The notes under the pieces: model-generated
What the model was told of the DNA's origin: nothing
What the model saw: the letters and a program-made list of their open reading frames with translations, nothing else
Database searches by the model: none
Part shown: positions 7,864 through 15,578 of the stretch, one piece after another
How positions within the stretch are numbered: position 1 is the first letter of the stretch
Layout: every line of letters starts with the position of its first letter
Program-made: the position numbers and the translations under genes
NCBI GenBank assembly: GCA_001940725.1
Contig: MDVR01000059.1
Span: 1 to 21,374 of the forward strand
Reading direction: 5' to 3'
From: Candidatus Heimdallarchaeota archaeon LC_2
Lineage (GTDB): Archaea; Asgardarchaeota; Heimdallarchaeia; Heimdallarchaeales; Kariarchaeaceae
DNA length: 21,374 bases

Positions 7864-8209
7864 TTTTTTTTGTCTCCTTTTTTTCTTTTTCTTTTTGTAG
7901 TTCAATTAAATAATCATCCAATTTGTTAAAGCTCTCCTCCCAAAACTCTCGATAGAAATCAATCCAGTTGTCGACTTTTTTCAGAGGTTCAATATCTGCA
8001 CTGAGAATATACTTTTTTCCATCTCTTCTTCTACCTAACAAACTGGCCCTTTCTAGTACTTTGAGATGTTTAGAAACAGCGGCAAGACTCATGTCATAAG
8101 GTTCAGCTACTTCTGAGACAGATAGTTCTTTTCGAACTAGCCGTTTCAAAATATCTCTTCGCGTACTATCAGCAAGTGAGTTGAAGATTTGATCCAATTG
8201 AATATTCAT
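7844..8209 (-). CDS. ArsR/SmtB-family transcriptional regulator
   Basis: This 121-residue protein is a winged-helix repressor: IFNSLADSTRRDILKRL (first helices), then LSVSEVAEPYDMSLAAVSKHLKVLE (helix-turn-helix, about residues 29-53), then the wing LLGRRRDGKKYIL. No metal-binding Cys motif is present in the recognition region, so it belongs with the non-metal ArsR proteins that are usually co-transcribed with SRPBCC genes. The C-terminus is long and highly charged (LQKEKEKKETKKNE) and overlaps the downstream gene. It probably represses its own operon through the inverted repeat at 8221-8259. Confidence 0.9.
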   Translation of the reverse strand: MNIQLDQIFNSLADSTRRDILKRLVRKELSVSEVAEPYDMSLAAVSKHLKVLERASLLGRRRDGKKYILSADIEPLKKVDNWIDFYREFWEESFNKLDDYLIELQKEKEKKETKKNESRTS

Positions 8210-8220
8210 TTAACCACATG

Positions 8221-8259
8221 GTTGAATATAATTTAGTGTATATAAATATTTCATTCAAC
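8221..8259 (-). promoter_or_regulatory. ArsR promoter with flanking inverted-repeat operator
   Basis: GTTGAAT at 8221-8227 and its inverse ATTCAAC at 8253-8259 flank the TATA-like sequence AATATTTATA (minus strand, 8241-8250), about 32-41 bases before the ArsR start codon. The arrangement would place one half-site near the transcription start and the other over the region upstream of TATA, which suits autorepression by steric block. The half-sites extend imperfectly on the outer side (ACCACATGG against AAATGGT). Binding is inferred. Confidence 0.5.
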
Positions 8260-8427
8260 TAAATGGTATAATGTTTCTTATCCAATCAAATACCAATATC
8301 AATGTCTGATATTACTATTGATTTTTTACTATCTTTACCAATACGTGAGATTTTAAATCAAATTTATGCGCATGGAAAATCGCATCAATTCCCTGATCAC
8401 TTTAAATTAGTATTCACTCCCATCTTA

Positions 8428-9507
8428 TCAGTTAACTTTCCCTTTGTTATGAATTAAAACCCACAATTCAACTTTTTCATTTTTCCGCCAGTTCTTTCTT
8501 TTTGTCTTTTTTGAAGAAGGTTTTACACTTTGTTGCATATGTAGCTCTTTCTTAAATCGATCATATTTATTTAACTCATCTAGAATGGGATGAACATCAT
8601 CTACTTCTACAATCTCAGCAAGGTTAGAAAATAATAATACAAGTTTACCCTCTTTTTCTAAATGCTGTTTAGCCTGCTCAAAAAAACGTGGGAATAGATC
8701 AGCCTCATAATAAATGGCTTTATCTATTCCTTCCCCTAACTCATGTTTAGCAATTAGCCAAGGAGGGTTAAATACAATTAAATCAGCCTTGAAATCACAA
8801 TTTGCGAATAAATCACCATGCTTTAGGGAAAGTCTATTTGAAAAACCCAACCTTTCACTCTCTTGAGCAGTTCCAATTATGGCATTTTTGTTTGAATCAG
8901 TCCCTAAAACCTCTGAAAACCCATTTTGTAATAACTGAAATGACAACACTCCACTGCCTATTCCAACATCAATTGCATTTTTCTTAGTTCCTTTATAGCT
9001 TCTTAACCACTTATCAAACAGTTGTAAATGATCAAATCTAGTAGGAAAATAGATTCCAAAAAAAGGATGAATTTGTAAATTTAAGATTTTGATATCTATG
9101 CCATTTTGATACCACTGCCAAGAACTATTAAGTCCTTGAACATCTGGAAAGGAGATTAAAAATTCTGAAACTTCAGGATATAGGATTTTTAGCCAACCAA
9201 TTTCAGGTGCTTTTCTGACTTGAAGTTTATTATCTACGACCATCAATAATAATCTATGTGAAGCGTTTCTAAATGCAGAACGATACTGTCGCTGCCCTTG
9301 ATAGTTATGATTAACATAATTACTTTTTAGAAATTTTTTTAATTCTTCCAAAACCTGTAACCCATTAAAATAAAAATCTTCGATAAGAACATATTTTCCT
9401 TTTATTAGATCTTCGATAATTTCACCAGGATCCATTTTATTATGAAAACTGGTAACTTCTATATCCGAGATAATTATATCTGGTTTGTTTATATCGTCAA
9501 AAACCAT
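8428..9507 (-). CDS. SAM-dependent methyltransferase with NPPW motif
   Basis: The 359-residue protein has a class I methyltransferase core at about residues 150-300: AIDVGIGSGVLSF (SAM-binding motif I, about 178-190), LGTDSNKNAI with the ribose-binding Asp at about 204, GDLF (about 231-234) and VFNPPW (about 245-250). NPP(W/Y) motifs are typical of enzymes that methylate amide or exocyclic nitrogens, as in the PrmC/HemK, RsmC and RlmG groups. The first 150 residues form a separate domain that I do not recognise, perhaps for substrate binding. The end is strongly basic (KPSSKKTKRKNWRKNEK), which fits an RNA or ribosomal substrate. Substrate remains uncertain. The ATG at 9507 is preferred; a CTTGCA/TGCAAG palindrome lies 21-35 bases upstream. 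Confidence 0.8.
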   Translation of the reverse strand: MVFDDINKPDIIISDIEVTSFHNKMDPGEIIEDLIKGKYVLIEDFYFNGLQVLEELKKFLKSNYVNHNYQGQRQYRSAFRNASHRLLLMVVDNKLQVRKAPEIGWLKILYPEVSEFLISFPDVQGLNSSWQWYQNGIDIKILNLQIHPFFGIYFPTRFDHLQLFDKWLRSYKGTKKNAIDVGIGSGVLSFQLLQNGFSEVLGTDSNKNAIIGTAQESERLGFSNRLSLKHGDLFANCDFKADLIVFNPPWLIAKHELGEGIDKAIYYEADLFPRFFEQAKQHLEKEGKLVLLFSNLAEIVEVDDVHPILDELNKYDRFKKELHMQQSVKPSSKKTKRKNWRKNEKVELWVLIHNKGKVN

Positions 9508-9527
9508 ATCTCAATTCTCTTAAATTA

Positions 9528-9542
9528 CTTGCATTTTGCAAG
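9528..9542. promoter_or_regulatory. Short palindrome before the methyltransferase gene
   Basis: CTTGCA, TTT, TGCAAG is a perfect 6-base inverted repeat with a 3-base centre, located at the expected promoter position of the gene starting at 9507. It may be an operator, but such short palindromes occur by chance. Confidence 0.25.
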
Positions 9543-9687
9543 AGAATCTTATTCTGCATATTCTTAACTAATTATTAATTTGGTTCTTAACTTATCGTAT
9601 TTTCGTGTTCAAAAATCGAATATTATTATAATCAAATTAGAAAAGTGTAAAATCATATTAGTTGCAAATTGGAGTTAAGGTATTTAA

Positions 9688-10161
9688 ATGGAACTTCACG
9701 AAATTATAGAGAAATCAAAAAAACTCAGAAACTCTTTAGATAATCTGGTAGATATACTAATACGACATGAAGATCTGTTCTCCAAAGTATCTGATAATTG
9801 GCGTGTAAAGGACGTTTTGGCTCACATCTCTTGGCATGAGAGGGAAATGGAAAACTTGATTAATAATATGTCATTAGAAGGTTCAGAATATTGGTTACTC
9901 CCTTTACAAGAGAGGAATGAAAAAATATTCCAAGATTATTTTGATATTGGTGAGAAAGAGCTTCTTAATGAATACAAGCAGTCATTTCTCGAAATGATAA
10001 ATCAAATGAAAGACATGACCTCAGAAGCAATGACAAATCCAAAATTATTTGATAAAATGCCTATAGATTGGGAACCTTGGAAAGTAATTGCTGGAAATAC
10101 CTTTGAACACTATGAAGATCATATCAAGCAACTTCAAAATTCTTTCGTGTATCTCACCTGA
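9688..10161 (+). CDS. DinB/ClbS-like four-helix bundle protein
   Basis: The 157-residue protein fits the DinB/YfiT fold, closest in style to the ClbS/DfsB group: a first long helix, then DNWRVKDVLAHISWHEREM (about 36-54) and near the end NTFEHYEDHIKQL (about 137-149). His47, His141 and His145 are in positions where this fold binds a metal ion. The family includes metal-dependent thiol transferases and colibactin self-resistance proteins; the actual activity here cannot be told from sequence. It is monocistronic and ends 8 bases from the convergent membrane-protein gene. Confidence 0.75.
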   Translation: MELHEIIEKSKKLRNSLDNLVDILIRHEDLFSKVSDNWRVKDVLAHISWHEREMENLINNMSLEGSEYWLLPLQERNEKIFQDYFDIGEKELLNEYKQSFLEMINQMKDMTSEAMTNPKLFDKMPIDWEPWKVIAGNTFEHYEDHIKQLQNSFVYLT

Positions 10162-10169
10162 CTGGAAAA

Positions 10170-10817
10170 TTAGGTTACCAATACAAATAAATCATCAGAT
10201 TGACTCACTTTCATACTTTGATATAAGACAGTCAATACTAGCAAGTATATCGTAATTTTTTGAAATATGAACTGTTCAAATGTGATTCCTCTAATAAATA
10301 ATACAGTAAAAAATCCTACCATCATTAGAGATATATAACTCAATCTACTGTCCATGGCTGTCGTCGTGGCTAAATTAAGACAAACAAACCAGGTATGCCC
10401 CGACAGTAATAACATTTGAGCAATTGAAGTGGAAAAAAGAAATATCATTGTTGAAGTCGAATGTAAATTATGTACATCGTTGTCAAGACTAAAGATTCCG
10501 ATCATTATTAAAAAAACGAATGACGAAATTCCTAATAACATCCCAATAATTGATTTGATTTTCGAGTATCCTTTTTGTCGCAATAAGTAAAATGTCAAAG
10601 GATAGAACATGGACATGAAAATTCCAGTAAATACTAAAGTTGAATTAAATAATAATCCAAATTTGCCTGTACCAAGATCGCTAAGCCATTGATTTGTGAA
10701 AGAATAATCTGGTTTAATTAACATTGCAAAAGTGGAACCAAAAAGAAAGGTTAACAATCCTATATATGTAAAATTCAAATAAGTTCTTTTCTTTATCAAA
10801 TATTCTTCTACAAACAT
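10170..10817 (-). CDS. DUF998-like multi-pass membrane protein
   Basis: This 215-residue protein is largely hydrophobic, with about six transmembrane segments. Features that match the DUF998 family are the SDLGTGKFGLLFNSTLVFTG segment after the first membrane helix and the polar DNDVHNLHS loop with two His before the fourth. Function of the family is unknown. The ATG at 10817 follows a good ribosome-binding site, GAGGTGA, with a spacing of about 6-7 bases, one of the few clear ones in the window. A strong TATA-like TTTATATAAGC (minus strand, about 10905-10915) lies further upstream, implying a leader of roughly 65 bases. Confidence 0.75.
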   Translation of the reverse strand: MFVEEYLIKKRTYLNFTYIGLLTFLFGSTFAMLIKPDYSFTNQWLSDLGTGKFGLLFNSTLVFTGIFMSMFYPLTFYLLRQKGYSKIKSIIGMLLGISSFVFLIMIGIFSLDNDVHNLHSTSTMIFLFSTSIAQMLLLSGHTWFVCLNLATTTAMDSRLSYISLMMVGFFTVLFIRGITFEQFIFQKITIYLLVLTVLYQSMKVSQSDDLFVLVT

Positions 10818-11117
10818 TAATTCACCTCAAGACTTGTTCTACCAATTATTGGCAATTACAAGTCATCATCACAATCCTATTATATCTAGATTCATTGGCT
10901 CAAGCTTATATAAACAATTGTAATTACAAATCTTACTCATCTACTAATATTTTATTGATTTGGCCAATTTTAAATGTGTAGAGAAATACAAATACGATTT
11001 TATTAAGGTTCAAGTTTATATTCTGGTTATATTAAAAATTAATTATATTGTTAATTTTACCAATTTTAATAATCCCTTAGCTTAATCCTTAAAATTGAAA
11101 AATCATTCTTTTGATCC
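10818..11117. promoter_or_regulatory. Divergent promoter region of DUF998 and cytosine deaminase genes
   Basis: This 300-base gene-free region separates divergent genes. It contains TTATATAA (about 10907-10914), likely the TATA box of the leftward membrane-protein gene, and next to it a perfect 12-base palindrome TTGTAATTACAA (10918-10929). A partial copy, CAATTACAA, occurs at about 10853-10861. These may be regulator sites. For the rightward deaminase I see only AT-rich sequence, with no convincing Shine-Dalgarno site. Confidence 0.35.
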
Positions 11118-11561
11118 ATGAAAACAGATTTCTATATGGATGCTGCAATTCAAGAGGCAAAAAATGGTTTAGAAAAAGGTGGTATTCCTATAGGATCAGT
11201 TTTGGTTCTTGATGGTAGAATAATTGGACGAGGACATAATCAACGAATACAAAAATCAAGTTCCATACTTCATGCGGAGATGGATTGTCTGGAGAATGCA
11301 GGCAGATTAACTGCAAAAGAATATGCAAAATGTACAATATATTCAACGCTTTCTCCTTGTGATATGTGTTCGGGAGCGATTCTGTTGTATAAGATACGGA
11401 CAGTTATTTTGGGAGAAAATCAATCATTCATTGGTCCAGAAAAATATGTTCAATCACGAGGGGTTGAGATTATTAATTACGATAATAATGAATGTAAACA
11501 AATGATGAACGAATTCATGAATTCCAAACCTGAACTGTGGAATGAAGATATTGGAGAATAA
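11118..11561 (+). CDS. Cytosine deaminase, yeast Fcy1-like
   Basis: The 147-residue protein hydrolyses cytosine to uracil and ammonia, judged by close resemblance to the small fungal enzyme Fcy1 and not the large bacterial CodA. The zinc site is complete: HAEMD with His52 and catalytic Glu54, and SPCDMC with Cys81 and Cys84. Other Fcy1-like signatures are GIPIGSVLV near the start, GRGHNQR (about 37-43), STLSPCDMCSGAI (about 76-88), KYVQSRG (about 109-115) and the C-terminal WNEDIGE, almost the same as the fungal ending that closes over the substrate. It could also act on related bases. It is the first of the four plus-strand genes fitting pyrimidine degradation, and it lies 80 bases before the beta-ureidopropionase gene. 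Confidence 0.88.
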   Translation: MKTDFYMDAAIQEAKNGLEKGGIPIGSVLVLDGRIIGRGHNQRIQKSSSILHAEMDCLENAGRLTAKEYAKCTIYSTLSPCDMCSGAILLYKIRTVILGENQSFIGPEKYVQSRGVEIINYDNNECKQMMNEFMNSKPELWNEDIGE

Positions 11562-11641
11562 TTTAACTATAAGGAAAATTTATGCGGAAAATCATTCAGC
11601 GAGACTATTTTTTTTATGTACATATAATTTCTGTATAGATT

Positions 11642-12517
11642 ATGGTTGTAAAATGTGGACTAATACAAGCTAAAGTTGTACCATTTGATGAAAATACTCC
11701 GTTAGAAAAAATAAAAGAAGACAACATTGTCAAACATGAAAAGATGATCAAAGAAGCTGGAGAAAAAGGTGTCCAGATACTTTGTTTACAGGAAATATTC
11801 TATGGACCATATTTCCCAGCGGAGGAAACAACAAAATGGTATGATATGACAGAACCAGTTCCAGGTCCCACAACAGATCGTATTGCAAAGTTAGCAGCTC
11901 AATATAATATGGTAATAATAATTCCAGTTTATGAAGTAGATCAACCAGGAGTTTATTACAATACAGCAGCTGTTTATGATGCTGATGGAACTTATTTGGG
12001 AAAATATCGTAAAAATCATATTCCACAAGTTAAAGTAAATGAGCAACATGGATTTTTGGAAAAATTCTATTTCAGACCCGGTAATTTAGGCTATCCCGTT
12101 TTTAAAACAGCATATGGCACAATAGGAGTTTACATTTGTTATGATAGACATTTTCCAGAAGGTGCTCGAGCTTTAGCATTAAATGGAGCTGAGATAATAT
12201 TTAACCCCTCAGCTACAATAGCAGGTCTGAGTGAATATCTTTGGAAATTGGAACAACCTGCTCATGCTGTTGCAAATGGTTACTTTGTAGGTGCAATAAA
12301 TCGAGTAGGAACTGAAGCCCCTTGGAATATGGGGCATTTCTATGGGTCATCTTACTTCTGTGACCCACGAGGTGAGTTCCTTGCTCAGGGAAGCAGAGAA
12401 AATGATGATATAGTCATTGCGGATATAGATTTTGATAAAAATAAAGAAGTTCGTGATACATGGCAGTTCTTTAGAGATCGAAGACCTGATACTTATGATT
12501 CTCTTGTAGATGGATAA
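11642..12517 (+). CDS. Beta-ureidopropionase (N-carbamoyl-beta-alanine amidase)
   Basis: This 291-residue protein is a nitrilase-superfamily carbon-nitrogen hydrolase. The catalytic triad is visible: Glu51 in LQEIFYGPYF, Lys124 in YRKNHIPQ, and Cys166 in YICYDRHFPEG. The CYDRHFPEGAR segment and the HFYGSSYFCDPRGE end segment are characteristic of beta-ureidopropionase and N-carbamoylputrescine amidases; the nearby cytosine deaminase and dihydropyrimidinase favour the former. It releases CO2 and ammonia from N-carbamoyl-beta-alanine to give beta-alanine. It is cytosolic. The ATG at 11642 follows a TATA-like CATATAATTT (11621-11630) closely, suggesting a short or absent leader, so it may have its own promoter apart from the deaminase. 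It is convergent with the GNAT gene, 6 bases apart. Confidence 0.87.
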   Translation: MVVKCGLIQAKVVPFDENTPLEKIKEDNIVKHEKMIKEAGEKGVQILCLQEIFYGPYFPAEETTKWYDMTEPVPGPTTDRIAKLAAQYNMVIIIPVYEVDQPGVYYNTAAVYDADGTYLGKYRKNHIPQVKVNEQHGFLEKFYFRPGNLGYPVFKTAYGTIGVYICYDRHFPEGARALALNGAEIIFNPSATIAGLSEYLWKLEQPAHAVANGYFVGAINRVGTEAPWNMGHFYGSSYFCDPRGEFLAQGSRENDDIVIADIDFDKNKEVRDTWQFFRDRRPDTYDSLVDG

Positions 12518-12523
12518 TAAAAT

Positions 12524-13009
12524 TCATTTATTCGTCCATTTAATTTCTAGCATAGTTACGTCTCTATATTCGACAAATTTTTTTCCTGTAAGTGTAAAAC
12601 CATTTTGTTTGTAAAACTCCAATGGGCTATGATATTGAGTTCCATCCCTACGTTTATAGCGGTTAACAGGTACAACAACCCCGTATAATTCATTATAATG
12701 TTGTTTAGCATTTAATAATAATTTGCTACCTATTCCTTTTCTTTGAAAATCTCGATGAACTAGCATATTGAAATGGTAAAGACCTTGTCTTTCAGCAAAA
12801 GATATCATAAGCCATCCTATTAATTTATCCTCAGATGTTGCTATTATCACTTTCAAATTCTCATTTTTACTTAAAAAATTTTTAAATGACCCATATTTTA
12901 TTTCTCGGGTAAATTTAGGATATTCTGATGAATTTAATTCAATATACTGTTCTATGTAATTGCTCTGAATCTTCGATCCAATCAGTACAATAAATTCGAT
13001 ATTATCCAA
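12524..13009 (-). CDS. GNAT-family N-acetyltransferase
   Basis: The 161-residue length and the acetyl-CoA pocket HRDFQRKGIGSKLLLNA (about residues 86-102), preceded by the strand LYHFNMLV, identify a GNAT acetyltransferase. ATSEDKLIGWLMISFAE is the usual central beta-strand pair and YKQNGFTLTGKKFVEYRDV the typical end. The substrate is unknown. The start is a TTG at 13009, preceded in frame by a stop, with a TATA-like TTTATAATAA (13031-13040 on the plus strand reading) about 22-31 bases upstream, fitting a leaderless transcript. Confidence 0.85.
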   Translation of the reverse strand: MDNIEFIVLIGSKIQSNYIEQYIELNSSEYPKFTREIKYGSFKNFLSKNENLKVIIATSEDKLIGWLMISFAERQGLYHFNMLVHRDFQRKGIGSKLLLNAKQHYNELYGVVVPVNRYKRRDGTQYHSPLEFYKQNGFTLTGKKFVEYRDVTMLEIKWTNK

Positions 13010-13134
13010 TTATTTTAACATACTCCTCAATTATTATAAACATCATGGTCTTTTAGTTGTAGCAGCGTAAAATTTATATCTAGGATGAGTACTAGATTAT
13101 TTCTTCAATTTAACGATTTAAATTTGATTCAAAC

Positions 13135-13448
13135 TTATTCAACAGTACTAATGAATTTACTATTGTGTCTGTTTATCTCGTCTGGTGCTACAAGGTTTGC
13201 CAAATGTTCTACTCTATAAGGGTAATCATTTTTCCATTTTTAACACCTTGTGAAATGGCTTTCGAAATTTGATAATAATCATACATATCTTCTTTACAAA
13301 TCATGGCAAGTGCCGGAACTTCTCTTTTTTCTAGATTTTTTATTACTCGTTCTGAAAGTCCAAAGCTTGTATCCTTATTTTTCCAATGATAACCACTGTA
13401 ATTTACAATCATTTTTTTCACCGAATCAACTGCTTCAGGATTTTCCAT
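13135..13448 (-). pseudogene. Alpha/beta-hydrolase C-terminal remnant, frameshifted
   Basis: A minus-strand frame from ATG 13448 reads the last third of an alpha/beta hydrolase: VPALAMICKEDMYDYYQIS carries the strand and acidic residue region that precedes the catalytic His, and GKMITLIE the strand after it. The frame then stops near 13209, but in another frame the sequence continues as EHLANLVAPDEINRH to a TAA at 13135-13137. HLANLVAPDE is the typical segment carrying the catalytic His. The remnant thus has an indel at about 13205 and lacks the nucleophile half completely. It is a decayed gene. Confidence 0.65.
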
Positions 13449-13683
13449 CTATTAATTTTATAAGAGTATTAGCTATCTTCTCTTTCTAATGTGTCATTTT
13501 TAATACGCACCTATGGAATTTGAAAACTAAACTTAAAATAATTGTATAGTAAAATAATTAGTAGCTTAACATATTTCGAACCAATTTTTTCTCCATTTCA
13601 AACTATTAAATCTCATTCGACGATAAAAAGTTATAATTCCATAATAATTCATTCATGTACTTAAAATATAAAGTGATAAAATT

Positions 13684-14679
13684 ATGGACTTTGGAATTAC
13701 ATTTAAAGGCGATATTTCACCAGCCAGAACAAGAGCATTATGTACGCAGGCAGAAGTTGCAGGATTTACATATGGATGGTTTTTTGACAGTCATGTACTA
13801 TGGCGTGATTGCTATCCCAACATAGCAATGTGCATGGAACATACAGAAAATATGACTTTTGGCCCGCTTGTTACTAATCCCGGAGTTCGAGAGTGGTCTG
13901 TTGCAGCTAGTAAATTTGCTGCATTGTTGGAACAAAGTGGTGGGCGTTTTGAGGCAGCTGTAGGCAGAGGAGATAGTTCAAGACGTGTTCTTGGTAAAAA
14001 ACCTATGACGGTAAAAAATATGGGTGAATATGTAGATGCTATTAGAGCACTTGCAAAAGGAGATAAAGTTGAGTACCACGGTACTGAGGCCCAGTTTCCT
14101 TGGGCAGGTGATCATACATTAAAGGTGTGGGTTGCAGGATATGGTCCCAAAGCATTGGCATCGGCAGGTGTTCATGGTGATGGATTGGTAATTCAGTTAG
14201 CAGATCCGGGATTAATTAAATGGTTCAACAAACAGGCCGTTGATGCAGGAGAAAAAGCGGGTAAAGATATGACTGATTTCAGTCTAATGGCAGCAGCTCC
14301 AGTTTGGGTGGGAGATATGGACAAAGCCCGAGAGCAAACAAGATGGTTTCCAGCAATGGTGGGAAATCATGTTGCTGACATAGTAGAACGTCATGGAATT
14401 AAGTCAGATGATATACCACATTATTTCACTGAGTATGTTAAAGGCAGAAAGGGTTATGATTATAAAGAACATGCAGACAAAGACGCAGATCATTTGGATT
14501 TCATTTCCAATGATGTAATTGATGCTTTTGGAATATTAGGTTCTGTCGATGATCATATTAAGAAACTCAAAGAACTTGAAAAGGTAGGAGTGACACAATT
14601 CAATATTTATCTCATGTGCGGAGAAGAAGAACGTATTGTAGCTGAGTACGGAGAACACATCATACCTGAATTTCAATAA
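13684..14679 (+). CDS. LLM-class (F420-type) oxidoreductase of pyrimidine catabolism
   Basis: The 331-residue protein is a luciferase-like monooxygenase-fold TIM barrel. Its MDFGITFKGDISP start, DSHVLWRDCYP, TNPGVREWSVAASKFA, GRGDSSRRVLGKKP (about 94-107), VWVAGYGPKAL (about 148-158) and FNIYLMCGEEE end correspond to the putative F420-dependent family that I recall as CPS_4043-type (TIGR03842), commonly near hydantoinase and pyrimidine-degradation genes. It is thus a candidate for the reduction of uracil to dihydrouracil or another hydride step in the same pathway. Cofactor F420 versus FMN cannot be told from sequence alone. The gene is intact, but its last 41 codons and the following segment are repeated twice more downstream (436-bp triplication). 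A TATA-like TTAAAATATAAA precedes the ATG closely. Confidence 0.85.
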   Translation: MDFGITFKGDISPARTRALCTQAEVAGFTYGWFFDSHVLWRDCYPNIAMCMEHTENMTFGPLVTNPGVREWSVAASKFAALLEQSGGRFEAAVGRGDSSRRVLGKKPMTVKNMGEYVDAIRALAKGDKVEYHGTEAQFPWAGDHTLKVWVAGYGPKALASAGVHGDGLVIQLADPGLIKWFNKQAVDAGEKAGKDMTDFSLMAAAPVWVGDMDKAREQTRWFPAMVGNHVADIVERHGIKSDDIPHYFTEYVKGRKGYDYKEHADKDADHLDFISNDVIDAFGILGSVDDHIKKLKELEKVGVTQFNIYLMCGEEERIVAEYGEHIIPEFQ

Positions 14680-14706
14680 TTTCAATTTCAACTAGTAATC
14701 CAGTGA

Positions 14707-14989
14707 TTATTGAATTGGTTGAGAAAATATCTCTACAATCTTTCTTTTTAATGGATAAAACAATTTTTTGTTTCCTTTCCAATACCTTAGTGTCTTACTA
14801 TATCTAGTATCAATAATTTTTAACATTCCCTTTAATCTTCCTCTGAATTCGGGAATTTCACGATCTAATAATAATGCAACAACTCCATTTTCAGACCTTT
14901 CAAGCATAATTTTGAAATTACCTGCATCAATGGTCCTTAGAGATGTTTTTCCAGCCACTTCTGTAATTAGTGACATAATTGCTACTAAA
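14707..14989 (-). pseudogene. Duplicate C-terminal fragment of the TPR/longin-like gene (copy 1)
   Basis: These are the last 93 codons of the gene at 15579-17453 repeated in the leftmost unit. Upstream the frame fuses to the antisense of the duplicated oxidoreductase tail, giving a chimeric frame with no proper start. It should not be treated as a gene. Confidence 0.8.
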
Positions 14990-14990
14990 T

Positions 14991-15115
14991 ATATTAAGAA
15001 ACTCAAAGAACTTGAAAAGGTAGGAGTGACACAATTCAATATTTATCTCATGTGCGGAGAAGAAGAACGTATTGTAGCTGAGTACGGAGAACACATCATA
15101 CCTGAATTTCAATAA
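14991..15115 (+). pseudogene. Duplicate 3' fragment of the LLM oxidoreductase (copy 2)
   Basis: This repeats the final 41 codons of the oxidoreductase, ending HIIPEFQ, without promoter or start. The reading frame upstream is antisense to the duplicated TPR gene end. Confidence 0.8.
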
Positions 15116-15142
15116 TTTCAATTTCAACTAGTAATCCAGTGA

Positions 15143-15425
15143 TTATTGAATTGGTTGAGAAAATATCTCTACAATCTTTCTTTTTAATGGATAAAACAAT
15201 TTTTTGTTTCCTTTCCAATACCTTAGTGTCTTACTATATCTAGTATCAATAATTTTTAACATTCCCTTTAATCTTCCTCTGAATTCGGGAATTTCACGAT
15301 CTAATAATAATGCAACAACTCCATTTTCAGACCTTTCAAGCATAATTTTGAAATTACCTGCATCAATGGTCCTTAGAGATGTTTTTCCAGCCACTTCTGT
15401 AATTAGTGACATAATTGCTACTAAA
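15143..15425 (-). pseudogene. Duplicate C-terminal fragment of the TPR/longin-like gene (copy 2)
   Basis: Same content as the fragment at 14707-14989, in the middle unit of the triplication. Confidence 0.8.
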
Positions 15426-15426
15426 T

Positions 15427-15551
15427 ATATTAAGAAACTCAAAGAACTTGAAAAGGTAGGAGTGACACAATTCAATATTTATCTCATGTGCGGAGAAGAA
15501 GAACGTATTGTAGCTGAGTACGGAGAACACATCATACCTGAATTTCAATAA
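15427..15551 (+). pseudogene. Duplicate 3' fragment of the LLM oxidoreductase (copy 3)
   Basis: Same content as the fragment at 14991-15115, in the right unit of the triplication. It faces the 3' end of the complete TPR/longin-like gene. Confidence 0.8.
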
Positions 15552-15578
15552 TTTCAATTTCAACTAGTAATCCAGTGA

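Noticed and set aside
7864..7905. Longer start for the SRPBCC protein with a lysine/arginine-rich head
   Set aside because: The extra 14 residues are a low-complexity shadow of the ArsR gene end; the ATG at 7863 begins the family-like part.
8302..8457. Plus-strand open frame of 51 codons (MSDITIDFLLSLP...)
   Set aside because: The codon use is plausible, but it overlaps the end of the methyltransferase gene, has no recognised motif and no clear promoter, so it is not called as a gene.
14707..15551. Repeated small open frames of 110 and 115 codons on both strands
   Set aside because: They are chimeras made by the 436-bp tandem units: the real C-terminal codons of one gene fused to the antisense of the other, without promoters.
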